64,000 bases of DNA from Sulfurimonas sp. (GTDB lineage Bacteria; Campylobacterota; Campylobacteria; Campylobacterales; Sulfurimonadaceae), in contig JAMORO010000068.1 of assembly GCA_027063505.1 (NCBI GenBank), forward strand, positions 1 through 64,000, read 5' to 3'. Below, piece by piece: positions 21,409 through 31,050 of this stretch. The translations under genes were made by a program, and so were the position numbers. The notes below the pieces were generated by a model that was given only the letters and a program-made list of their open reading frames with translations, did no database searches and was not told where the DNA came from. Position 1 is the first letter of the stretch. Every line of letters begins with the position of its first letter.

Positions 21409-21445
21409 ATAAATTATTCTAATGATAATAATTAGAATAATTTAT
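21409..21445. promoter_or_regulatory. 14-bp perfect inverted repeat containing Fur-box-like core, upstream of ccoG
   Basis: ATAAATTATTCTAA-TGATAATAA-TTAGAATAATTTAT; core TCTAATGATAATAATTAGA. Confidence 0.55.
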
Positions 21446-21512
21446 AATATTTAAACTAAATCAAAGTGAACCCTTAGCTATAATATAGAAAATAAAATAT
21501 GGAGTGCTTATT

Positions 21513-22955
21513 ATGAGTGAAAAAAAACAAGCTTTAAAAATACCTACCCCGTGGAGAATTAAGCGTTACTATGTATATGTAATAGCAACAATTATTTCCC
21601 TTTCTCTTCCTTGGATTATTATAGACGGGAATCACTTCTTCTTACTCTCATTTGATAAGATGAAGCTTCACTTAGCATTTGTTCAGTTTGATATGCAAGA
21701 GTTATACCTAATGCCTTTCTTATTGATGCTAATGTTTTTAGGAATCTTTGGTATGACTGTTGTAGGTGGTCGTGTGTTTTGTGGATGGGTCTGTCCTCAA
21801 ACAGTTTTTCGTGTTATCTATCGTGATCTTATAGAGACTAAAATTTTAGGTCTTCGTGGACGTATAAAAAACAAACAGAAAGAACCAGATATGTCTAAAC
21901 CTGAAAACAAGGTAAAGAAAGTTATCGCAGTCCTTATGTGGTCTGTTCTTGCGGTTATTGCTGGTGCTGACTTTATTTGGTACTTTGTACCACCAGAAGA
22001 TTTTTTCAACTACTTGAATAATCCAGCTGATCACATGACTATGATTGGATTTGTTCTTGGTGTAGCAGCATTCCTAATTTACGATATCGTTTTCTTAAAA
22101 GAGAATTTTTGTATCTATGTTTGTCCTTACTCTCGTGTTCAGTCAGTTCTTTATGATGATCACACTGTTATGGCACTTTACGATATGCACCGTGGTGGAG
22201 ATATTTATGAGGGTCATGAGAAAAAGTTTACAAAACAGAAAGAGCTTCAAGCATTTGAACCTACTGCAGAGTGTACAACTTGTGAGCAGTGTGTGACAGT
22301 ATGTCCGACTCATATTGATATTCGTCAAGGATTACAGCTTGAGTGTATTAACTGTTTAGAGTGTGTTGATGCTTGTACTACAGTTATGGGTAAACTTGGT
22401 AAGCCTTCTCTTGTAACATGGTCAAGTGACTATGAAATAGTGGATCAAAAAGGTAAAACGAAGTACTTTAGACCAAAAGTTCTAGCATACATAGCACTTT
22501 TAGTTGGTATTAGTATTATTCTTGGAATGATGGGTAGCACAAAAGAGCATATGCTTTTAAACATCAACAAAGAGACTAGACTTTACTCTACAAAAGCACT
22601 TAATGATGGAAGAGTAAGAGTTGATAACTCATATGTATTCTTACTTCAAAACACTGAAAATGAGAAGATGAAATTTTACTTTGATATTATTCCTCCAAAA
22701 GGTATGGAAGGTAAGATTAAAATTATAAAACCAAGTAAACCATTTATGGCAACACCTGGTGCTAAAAAGAAAAAAGTTGTTACACTAAGAACAACAGAAG
22801 TATTAGTATCGGATCCTAGAAAAGATACTATTATCCCTATCACTATTCATGCTTATGCATTTGATAAAGATGGTAAGAAAAGTGAAAAAGTTTCTGTAAT
22901 CAGAAAATCAACATTTATCTTTCCAAAAGAGAGTATTTTAAAGGCGGCTAAATAA
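21513..22955 (+). CDS. ccoG: Cytochrome c oxidase accessory protein CcoG (RdxA/FixG)
   Basis: VVGGRVFCGWVCPQTVFR, CTTCEQCVTVCPTHIDIRQGLQLECINCLECVDAC; ATG 21513 preceded by GGAG favoured over GTG 21504. Confidence 0.95.
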   Translation: MSEKKQALKIPTPWRIKRYYVYVIATIISLSLPWIIIDGNHFFLLSFDKMKLHLAFVQFDMQELYLMPFLLMLMFLGIFGMTVVGGRVFCGWVCPQTVFRVIYRDLIETKILGLRGRIKNKQKEPDMSKPENKVKKVIAVLMWSVLAVIAGADFIWYFVPPEDFFNYLNNPADHMTMIGFVLGVAAFLIYDIVFLKENFCIYVCPYSRVQSVLYDDHTVMALYDMHRGGDIYEGHEKKFTKQKELQAFEPTAECTTCEQCVTVCPTHIDIRQGLQLECINCLECVDACTTVMGKLGKPSLVTWSSDYEIVDQKGKTKYFRPKVLAYIALLVGISIILGMMGSTKEHMLLNINKETRLYSTKALNDGRVRVDNSYVFLLQNTENEKMKFYFDIIPPKGMEGKIKIIKPSKPFMATPGAKKKKVVTLRTTEVLVSDPRKDTIIPITIHAYAFDKDGKKSEKVSVIRKSTFIFPKESILKAAK

Positions 22956-23011
22956 TTCACTTTTAACATGAAATAAGATAAACTTCATAGATATATTCTA
23001 TGGAGTTTTTC

Positions 23012-26000
23012 ATGTGCTTTTTCTGTAAAAAATTTCTTTTTTTTACCCTTCTTCTTTATACTATCTTAGGATTTTTCCTTCTTCCTTTACTTCTAAAACC
23101 ACAAATTATAAAGAGTGTCGATGAGAGTTTAAATGCTCATATCTCTATTGAAAACATCTATTTTAACCCTTTTATCTTTAAGTTCTCACTAATCGATGTA
23201 ACCCTACTTGACTTAGAAGAGAGACCTCTTCTCTCATTTGATGAGTTTTTTATAAACATAGACCCGAGCTCTCTCTTTTATGATGCACTACATATCAAAG
23301 AAGTTTCTCTCTCTTCACCACATATTTATCTTAACAACTCAAAGGAGAAAGGGATAAATCTTTTACATATTCTTAAACCCTCTGATAAGCTTCAAGAGGA
23401 GAAAAGTGAATCATCTCTTCCTCGTGTAATCATTGAAAAAGTCTCTATGATAGATGGGAGTGTAGCTATAGAGGATAGAACAAGAGAGAAGCTCTTTAAC
23501 TTTACTGTAGAGGGTATAGGTTTTATGCTTGAGAACATAGATACTCAAGAGTTAGATACTCAAGATGCAAAGCTTCGCTTCTACTCTCATTTAGGAGATG
23601 GTGGTTTTATAGATTTTAAAGCAAATATTGTTGGTCTTGATCCTTTCAAAGTAGAGGGAAGTCTAGATTTTCAAGCGAGTCAGCTCTATACAGAGTATAG
23701 ATATATTCAAGAAGATTTAAACCTTGAAGTAGCCGATGGTAAAATCTCTTTTCACACCCTCTATAACTTCAATGCAGCAGATATAAATAGCACAGCAGTG
23801 AAGAATTTAAAAATGAGTCTATCAAACCTCCGTATAAAACCAAAAAACCAGACTAGAGATGTACTTACACTCAAAGAGTTTTTTATTGATGATGCAGTTG
23901 TTTATCCATTTGCACAAGAGGGGAAGATAGAGAGTGTAGGAGTATCGCAACTTCATATAGATGCTAAACGGGATACTCTTGGGATAATAGACTGGTTAGA
24001 GTTTATAAAAGTAAAAGAGAAGGGTAATACTCTAACAAATGAAAAAAATAGAACAACAGAGACTAATAACTGGCAATTTCGAGTAGATAAGCTTGTTTTA
24101 GAAAAGATATCACTTCTTTTTGAGGATAGTGCGGTGACACCGGCTGTAAAAACAGACATAAGAGAGTTTGATTTTTATGCGAAAGATATAACACTTGCAG
24201 GGAAAAGTGCTATATCTTATAGTGTAAAACTTGATGCAAATGAGAATTTTCACTGTCAAGGGGAGGGAAGTCTCATACATAAAAAGCTAAATCTTACTTT
24301 TAATGGTAGCTGTCGAGATTTAGATTTAGTGCACTATAAACCCTATATAGATAAAGCTGCTAAAGAGAGTTTATCTGTATATGATGTAGTGTTACAAAGA
24401 GCTACTGCTGGAGTAGCGTTTCATCTACAAGTAGAGGAGGGAGAGAACAATAAAACGAACATTTTACTCAAGGATACCTCTCTTACTCTTGATGGCTTAA
24501 AAGTAGCTAAAAGAACTACTTCTGAAAAGCTAATAACACTCAAACATATGGGGGTTGAGGGTATCTCATATGAGAGTAGTAAGAGTGATGTAGAAGTTGG
24601 ACTTTTCGAGATAGAGGCATTAAAAGTAGATGCAAAACGGTATAAAGATGGGAAGCTTAACTTAGAAAATCTCGTAGTAGCATATCCTGAGAAAAAGAAG
24701 AAAAAGAGTGAGAAGAGTCAAGAGAAAGCTCTTACATTTTTACTAAAGAAGTTCTTAGTGGCAGATACAGAGATTGTATTTGAAGATAACTTCTTAGAAA
24801 AGAGAGTAAAAAATAGGATACAAAACATAGCATTTCGTGCAAATAATATCTCTCTTGAAGAGGGGACATGGTTTGATTATCGTGTATCAATGCTTGTAAA
24901 CAAAAAGGGAAAAATTAGTAGTCGTGGAAAAGTGAAACATACCCCTCTACAGCAAAAAGGTCGCTTTAGCATCACAAACCTTGGACTCGTTCCTTTAACT
25001 CCTTATCTCCAAGAGAGCAGTTATGTAGCTATCGAAGATGGTAGAGTTTCATTAAAAGGTAAAGTCTCTTATGCACCTTCAAAAAAGAGTCCCGATGTAC
25101 GAGTTGAGAGCTCCTTTTTGTTAGAGTCTCTTTTTATAAATAACTCTAAAGATAAAACGACACTTCTCTCTGTAAATGATGTTAAAACAGATCATTTTAC
25201 ACTCGAACTCTCTCCAAATCGTTTTTATATTAATGAGTTGGATGTAAACTCTTTTTATGTCAATGCTCTCATCGATCAAAATAGAACGATGAACTTTCAA
25301 AAACTGATGAAAAAGGGTAAAAATACTACTCCATCAAAACAAAAAGAGAAGAGTGAACCCTTTCCTGTAAAGGTTTTAAAAGTGAATGTTAAACTCGGAA
25401 GTGCAAAGTTTGCGGACTACTCTATTCCTCTTCATTTTTCTACACATATACATAACTTAAATGGTGTTTTATATTCACTCTCAAATGTAAAAAAAGAGAC
25501 TACTTATGTAGATATAGTGGGGGATGTTAATGAGTATGGTTCAACTTCACTCAGAGGAAGTTTTGATGGCTCAGATCCTTTTCTTTACACTGACTTAGCA
25601 TTTAGCTTCAAGAACTTAGATATGCACTCTTTAAGTGGTTACAGTGCATCTTTTGCAGGGCATGAGATAGATGATGGAAGGCTTTATTTAGATTTAGGGT
25701 ATGAGATACTGAACTCTGAACTGCTTGGTAGTAATAGTATTATCATGAAAAAAGTAGTACTAGGAAAAGAGATAGAGGATGAGAATGTTACTATCCTTCC
25801 TTTAGGTTTTGTCTTTGGACTTCTTGAAGATAGTGATGGAGTTATAGATATAGATATGCCAGTAGAGGGCAATGTAGATAACCCTGACTTTAAGTATGGA
25901 GCTCTTGTTTTAAGTACTATAGGCGGCCTTGTTGCAAAAGCGGTAACATCTCCTTTTAAGTTTTTAGGTAAAGTGATGGGCTTTGATGCAGAGGCTATAG

Positions 26001-26548
26001 AGTTTGTTCTTTTTGAACCAGCTCGAACAGTTATCTCTCCTCCAGAGAGAGAAAAACTAGACCAAGTCTATAAAATAATGCTCAAAAAACCAAAAATATC
26101 ACTCGCTATTAGGGGTAGTTATGATGAGGTTCTCGATACAAATACTCTGAAAATTGATGCTCTGATAAATAGAGTGATGAAGAAGAGTGGCATTAAAAAT
26201 AGAGAAGATCATGAGAGTGCTATGAGTACCTCACTCCTTGAAGATATATATGAAGATATGCGAGATGATGATTACCTTGATAGACTTCAAGAAGAGTTAG
26301 AGAAAGAAGATAGTAAAGATTTTGACCATAGATACCATAATAAACTTCTTGAACACTGTATAGAGATACAGCCTATAGCCAAGAGTACTCTTCTAGCTTT
26401 AGCTGAGAGTAGAGCAGATGCAATGGTGAATTACTTAGTAAAAGAGAGAGGTATCGCAGCCTCTCGTGTTATAAAACTAGTACCAAAAAGTTCACAGAGT
26501 GAGGGTGGAAAGATGGTAAAAGTGCTTATGCGAATAGAGGTAAAATAA
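23012..26548 (+). CDS. Large DUF748 (AsmA-like) envelope protein
   Basis: N-terminal TM, repetitive beta domains, C-terminal ...FVLFEPARTVISPPEREKLDQVYKIMLKKP...ESRADAMVNYLVKERGIAASRV; start at 23012 (RBS GGAG) favoured over 23000. Confidence 0.75.
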   Translation: MCFFCKKFLFFTLLLYTILGFFLLPLLLKPQIIKSVDESLNAHISIENIYFNPFIFKFSLIDVTLLDLEERPLLSFDEFFINIDPSSLFYDALHIKEVSLSSPHIYLNNSKEKGINLLHILKPSDKLQEEKSESSLPRVIIEKVSMIDGSVAIEDRTREKLFNFTVEGIGFMLENIDTQELDTQDAKLRFYSHLGDGGFIDFKANIVGLDPFKVEGSLDFQASQLYTEYRYIQEDLNLEVADGKISFHTLYNFNAADINSTAVKNLKMSLSNLRIKPKNQTRDVLTLKEFFIDDAVVYPFAQEGKIESVGVSQLHIDAKRDTLGIIDWLEFIKVKEKGNTLTNEKNRTTETNNWQFRVDKLVLEKISLLFEDSAVTPAVKTDIREFDFYAKDITLAGKSAISYSVKLDANENFHCQGEGSLIHKKLNLTFNGSCRDLDLVHYKPYIDKAAKESLSVYDVVLQRATAGVAFHLQVEEGENNKTNILLKDTSLTLDGLKVAKRTTSEKLITLKHMGVEGISYESSKSDVEVGLFEIEALKVDAKRYKDGKLNLENLVVAYPEKKKKKSEKSQEKALTFLLKKFLVADTEIVFEDNFLEKRVKNRIQNIAFRANNISLEEGTWFDYRVSMLVNKKGKISSRGKVKHTPLQQKGRFSITNLGLVPLTPYLQESSYVAIEDGRVSLKGKVSYAPSKKSPDVRVESSFLLESLFINNSKDKTTLLSVNDVKTDHFTLELSPNRFYINELDVNSFYVNALIDQNRTMNFQKLMKKGKNTTPSKQKEKSEPFPVKVLKVNVKLGSAKFADYSIPLHFSTHIHNLNGVLYSLSNVKKETTYVDIVGDVNEYGSTSLRGSFDGSDPFLYTDLAFSFKNLDMHSLSGYSASFAGHEIDDGRLYLDLGYEILNSELLGSNSIIMKKVVLGKEIEDENVTILPLGFVFGLLEDSDGVIDIDMPVEGNVDNPDFKYGALVLSTIGGLVAKAVTSPFKFLGKVMGFDAEAIEFVLFEPARTVISPPEREKLDQVYKIMLKKPKISLAIRGSYDEVLDTNTLKIDALINRVMKKSGIKNREDHESAMSTSLLEDIYEDMRDDDYLDRLQEELEKEDSKDFDHRYHNKLLEHCIEIQPIAKSTLLALAESRADAMVNYLVKERGIAASRVIKLVPKSSQSEGGKMVKVLMRIEVK

Positions 26549-26603
26549 CTTTTTGGTATAATTGCATTTCTGATTTAAAACTATTCTAATATAAAGGATT
26601 TAG

Positions 26604-27614
26604 ATGTTAGATATATCTAAATATAAAACATACACAAAGGGTTTACTTGCCAGTATTGCAGTAGCTATTGTCGCTAGTATCATTACTCACTTTATCTCTT
26701 TTAGTACAGCAACTGTAGCGATTATTCTCGGAATGATAGTAGGAAACAAATTTTACAACACTTTTCATGCAGAAGATTCTAAATTTAAAAGTGGTGTAAA
26801 GTGGGCGGAAAAAGACCTTTTGATGTTTGCTATCGCACTTATGGGGATAAACCTTAACTTTACTATGCTCGCAAACTTAGGGGTAAAGACTATCTTGATT
26901 ATCGTTTTTGGGATGATGTTTACTATCACTATGGGTATAGTTCTTGGGAAACTCTTTAAACTAAATCCGAAACTCTCTCTAATGATAGGTATAGGAAATG
27001 GTGTCTGTGGTAGTTCTGCCATCGCTGCAACATCAGGTGTAGCAAAAGTACAAAGTAATGATATCGGTATCAGTATAGCACTTGTAAATCTTATGGGAAC
27101 AATAGGTATATTTTTAGCACCATTCTTGGCACATCTCTTAGGGTTCACAGATATTCAAGCAGGAATTTTCACAGGAAATACTCTTCAAGCTGTTGGTCAA
27201 GCAGTTGCTGCTGGTTTTAGTATCTCTGATGAGGCTGGGCACTATGCGACAGTTGTGAAGATGGGAAGAGTTTTACTTCTTGTGCCTCTCGTACTTATCT
27301 TAATCTATGTAGCAAAAAGAGAGAACAAAAAAAATGGTGAAGAGATAGAAGCGAAAGGAAAAGTAGGTGTTCCTTCGTTTATTCTTTGGTTTGTAGGTTT
27401 CTCTGTTGTCGCTTCACTTGGATGGTTACCAAAAGAGGTGGAGACAATTATAGGGACTGTAAGTCACTACATCACGCTTATAGCTATGAGTGCTATCGGT
27501 TTAATGATACACTTTGGAACTATAGTAAAGAGTGCAGGAACAGCATTTAAAGTCTCTTCACTTCTCTTTGCACTACAACTTATGTTTAGTGCTTTACTTA
27601 TAAGTCTATTATAA
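26604..27614 (+). CDS. YeiH/PSE-family putative sulfate exporter
   Basis: FSTATVAIILGMIVGNKFYN, GNGVCGSSAIAATSGV, GNTLQAVGQAVAAG. Confidence 0.85.
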   Translation: MLDISKYKTYTKGLLASIAVAIVASIITHFISFSTATVAIILGMIVGNKFYNTFHAEDSKFKSGVKWAEKDLLMFAIALMGINLNFTMLANLGVKTILIIVFGMMFTITMGIVLGKLFKLNPKLSLMIGIGNGVCGSSAIAATSGVAKVQSNDIGISIALVNLMGTIGIFLAPFLAHLLGFTDIQAGIFTGNTLQAVGQAVAAGFSISDEAGHYATVVKMGRVLLLVPLVLILIYVAKRENKKNGEEIEAKGKVGVPSFILWFVGFSVVASLGWLPKEVETIIGTVSHYITLIAMSAIGLMIHFGTIVKSAGTAFKVSSLLFALQLMFSALLISLL

Positions 27615-27622
27615 TTTTATGG

Positions 27623-27717
27623 TATGATATCTGCGAAACATTGTTTACATTCGCAGGTTGATTACCTGCATGTGGGAATGAAAGCTCAACTGTATTTTAC
27701 AGTTGAGCTTTTTTTTT
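27623..27717 (+). ncRNA. Candidate small RNA (about 85 nt) with own promoter and terminator
   Basis: Extended -10 GGTATGATAT (27621-27630), overlapping hairpins 27631-27656 and 27653-27669, 14-bp perfect terminator stem 27681-27711 plus T-tail. Confidence 0.55.
27681..27717 (+). terminator. Strong Rho-independent terminator
   Basis: AAAGCTCAACTGTA-TTT-TACAGTTGAGCTTT followed by TTTTTT. Confidence 0.9.
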
Positions 27718-27838
27718 GCTAAATTTTTAGTGAAATTGTGGGTTGTACTGGATGGGATCTCTCATAGAGGAGGTACTTGGCTACTTAGCCAAGTTGTTTT
27801 AGCATAAGGAGAGGGTTAATCGCCTCTCCTTATTTTTC
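27718..27838 (+). ncRNA. Second structured RNA candidate ending in a terminator
   Basis: CTTGGCT-ACTT-AGCCAAG (27776-27793), GCTAAA/TTTAGC closing pairing, TAAGGAGAGG/CCTCTCCTTA terminator. Confidence 0.35.
27805..27838 (+). terminator. Rho-independent terminator
   Basis: TAAGGAGAGG-GTTAATCG-CCTCTCCTTA then TTTTT. Confidence 0.8.
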
Positions 27839-27920
27839 ATACTATATACTTATACACTATCAAGTTCTACATAAGGGTGATTGAAGCTGTATTTTTTCTT
27901 TATCATTTTGTAATTTGTAA

Positions 27921-29413
27921 TTATTTTTTTAGAAAAAAAATCGGGCTTACTTTCAGTAAGCGAAGAGCAAGAGATAAAGAGTGCCAATTCTGGTATGAAA
28001 GCAGAAGATGCTAATAAGATAGCTGAAGCATACACTAAGGGTGGAGAAGAAGCTGCTAAGAAGATGGCAGAGTCGTTAAGTGAGGGTGCTAAGCTAGATA
28101 TGAATTTGAGTGCTATTGATGGTGCAGGGATTTTGTCAGGGACTATGGCAGGGGCTAAGACGGCTAGTGATTTAAAAGCGGTTGATGCTCACGGGGGTTC
28201 TGAACAATATATTTCTGATAAGTCTGGTTCCACATATAGTAAAGAAATCACAGAGGCTACTGCTGCTCAATCTTTTGATAAGCCGGATATGATGAATAAA
28301 AAAGCTGGAATAATTATTGAAAGCAGAAGATCTGCAATGGGGGATGCTGCTGCTGAAAAAATAACTGCATCAATGGTGGAGCAAGGGATACTAGAAGAGG
28401 GATCAACATCCAAAGATTTTACAGCCACTACTGGTGATAAAGCAAGAAAGGCTTATGCTCAATCTAAAGCAGGAGCAATGGAGTCTGATGAAAAACTGAT
28501 GATTGATGATAGCAAGGTAAATGTTTCTCAAAATCTAACTAGCGGTAAAGGTGTAGCTACTTTTGATTCGGCTAACACATCCGTAACAGGTACTCAACAT
28601 ACATCTAAAGTGACTGATGCAGCAACAAAGAATTTACAAGATAGTGCAGAAGCAAATGGTTTAAGTCCAGATGAAATCAAGCAGCAGATGGAACAAACAA
28701 AAGCTAATGTAAATGTTGCGAATAAGCTAGAAACAGGATTAGCTGCTACAGTCATTAATGGAAGAGTCGGTAAAGATGGAATCGTAGCATCGGAAGAGAA
28801 TGGAGGAACTAAAGATAGCTCATTCTTAGCCGAACACATTGACGAGATGGCTATTGCTACAGGTGCTACGATGCTAGGTGCAACTGGATTGGCAGGACTA
28901 AATAAATACTCAAAAATCGTGCAACCAGAAAAAATTGCAATGTCTGAAAAAGATATGACAAGCAGAGGTTTTACCCCTAATGAAAATGGTGATATGGTTG
29001 GAAAGAATGGAAATATTGTAACTCAAAAAGATGGCAAGTTTTATGATGAGAGTGGTGATGTAATGAAAAAAGATAATCCAAAATATCAAAATGGCATAGT
29101 TAAGAGAGGATATGATGCGAGCGTTAGTAAGACAGGAGATTTACTTAGTAGTGTTTCTCCATTTACCAAGACCAAAGAACCCTTGGATGGCTCCACTGAT
29201 AGCACCAATCAAAATCAAAATGGCAAAAGCAACGACAGTGGACAAGATAGCCCAAATAATAAAGTTCATAATGACTCCTCAAAAGATAATATTGAAGGAA
29301 AGTCTCCTTCTAAAGATAGTATATCAAAAACGCCAAAAAGTCGCAAGTCTACTTATAACCCTGCAAAACTAATTGAGGCACAGGGGAAAGTAGAACTTTG
29401 GAATGAGTGGTGA
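27921..29413 (+). pseudogene. Probable 5'-truncated remnant of a TraG-like (conjugation mating-pair stabilisation) C-terminal region
   Basis: Open frame extends upstream of ATG 27995 (LFFLEKKSGLLSVSEEQEIKSANSGM) to a stop at 27918; no RBS at 27995; Ala/Ser/Gly/Lys-rich helical C-terminal composition. Confidence 0.4.
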
Positions 29414-29506
29414 GTGAAATCAGAGGAACTAAAAACCTCCTTTAAGGGCACTATGACATAAAAGATTATATAATTTACTAAAATAGTTTTAAAGGAGTTA
29501 AACACT

Positions 29507-29974
29507 ATGTCAAATCTGCCTAGTACACTTAACTCCTTTTGGCTTTGGCGAGAAGTATCCTCTAAGCTTGGTGTCTCAAATCCGGCTTATAAGTACTGGA
29601 AAAACACACCAAATATGAAACTAAACAACAAGTATGTTTTTATACAAAAAGAGACCCTCCCCCCTAAACATCTTCACATAGAAGAGATTTTGACAGACCT
29701 CTCTGGACATCTTCCTATAAAGTTTGCTTCTGATCAACTTCATGTAAATGAACATCTTTTTTCATCAGAGAAGATGCGACTCCATAAAGAGTTTGAGTAT
29801 AAGTTTGTAGAGGATGTAAAGTTTGTAAACATCAAGAAGTTTTTTCGTGAAAATGGTATCAAGGTAACAAAAAATTCTCTTGTTCAGCTTGGAAAAATGA
29901 GAGATTTAGAGTTCTCTATAGACTCTACATTTTATCGTTTAAAAGATGATTATGGTGTGGTGGTTTACGACTGA
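29507..29974 (+). CDS. Hypothetical protein
   Basis: RBS AAAGGAGTT; coupled (4-bp overlap-like) to downstream TPR gene. Confidence 0.6.
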   Translation: MSNLPSTLNSFWLWREVSSKLGVSNPAYKYWKNTPNMKLNNKYVFIQKETLPPKHLHIEEILTDLSGHLPIKFASDQLHVNEHLFSSEKMRLHKEFEYKFVEDVKFVNIKKFFRENGIKVTKNSLVQLGKMRDLEFSIDSTFYRLKDDYGVVVYD

Positions 29975-31017
29975 TGAATTCTTTTTTTATAGAGTTTAGA
30001 GATCCTCTTTTCTCGATTATCACTTTTTTTCTTATCATCTTCATTATCTCTTTTTTCTCCTACTGGTACAGTAAGTACAAAAACAGTGAAGACTCAAAGT
30101 ATCTCGATGAGTTTCTAAAACAGTTCCGTACACTCCCCTCAAAAGATGAACTTCAAGTTCTCATTAGTAGTGGAGAACTCTCTGAGAAGTCGTGGCTACT
30201 TCTTGCCCACTCATACTCTAAAAATGGAGATTATGAGAAGAGTATAGAGATCTATAATGAACTTTTAAAGATAAACAGTGCAAATAAAAGAGAGACTATG
30301 TTTCTCCTTGGAAAGACCTACTTTAAAGCGGGTTTTTTAGAGCGTTCTAAGCAGATATTTTTAAGTATACTAAAAACAAACCCTAGAACACCTCAGGCAC
30401 TTAACTACTTGCTTCTAGTCTATGAGTATATGAAAGACTTTCAGGCCGCACAAGATGTTTTAGAGCCCCTTGATGAGCTCAAAAAAGATATTAGACTCGA
30501 TAGTACATACTTAAAGACACTCGCTCTTTTAAATGAGCCGAAGATAGACCCAAAAGAGAAAGCCGTGCAGCTTCTTAGTGAGTATAAAAACCATCATCAT
30601 TTAGCACATATGATTTATGAGTATATTTTTCGAGTAGATCCCGCTTTAGCTTGGGAAAACTTTGACAGCTCAAAGAGCGAGTACCTGAGTGATATCCTTT
30701 GGAATTTGGATTTAAAAGATTTGAATTTAGATATAATTTCACAAAATGGTTATCTTAGAGAGCTCTACAGTGCCAAATCCTATGTCTCAATGGCAGAGGG
30801 TAGTTCTGTGTTTGAGTTTGATGTACTCATAAAGCTTCAAGGCAAGTCAAATGCTACTTTGAGTTTTGAGTATATCTGTGACAACTGTAAGGTAGTGTAT
30901 CCTTTTGTTTTTAACCGCTGCTCCTCCTGTCATGCTATAGATACAGCACGGGTTGAGTGGAGCTTGACAAAAGATTACTATAAAGATTTTAGTGAAGAAA
31001 ATAACTCTTTTCAATAA
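29974..31017 (+). CDS. Membrane-anchored TPR protein with C-terminal zinc-ribbon-like CxxC pair (LapB-like)
   Basis: N-terminal TM, TPR repeats, FEYICDNCKVVYPFVFNRCSSCHAI. Confidence 0.75.
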   Translation: MNSFFIEFRDPLFSIITFFLIIFIISFFSYWYSKYKNSEDSKYLDEFLKQFRTLPSKDELQVLISSGELSEKSWLLLAHSYSKNGDYEKSIEIYNELLKINSANKRETMFLLGKTYFKAGFLERSKQIFLSILKTNPRTPQALNYLLLVYEYMKDFQAAQDVLEPLDELKKDIRLDSTYLKTLALLNEPKIDPKEKAVQLLSEYKNHHHLAHMIYEYIFRVDPALAWENFDSSKSEYLSDILWNLDLKDLNLDIISQNGYLRELYSAKSYVSMAEGSSVFEFDVLIKLQGKSNATLSFEYICDNCKVVYPFVFNRCSSCHAIDTARVEWSLTKDYYKDFSEENNSFQ

Positions 31018-31050
31018 TTATAAAAAGACTCACGATAAAGAGGAAAAAAA

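Noticed and set aside
26765-27148. 127-aa minus-strand ORF opposite yeiH
   Set aside because: Antisense to a clearly coding membrane transporter; composition typical of the complement of hydrophobic codons.
27623-27717. Possibility that this is a tRNA, SRP RNA or 6S RNA
   Set aside because: No tRNA cloverleaf or T-loop, no SRP GGUCAGG...GGAAGCAGCC core, and too short for 6S; kept as an unclassified sRNA candidate.
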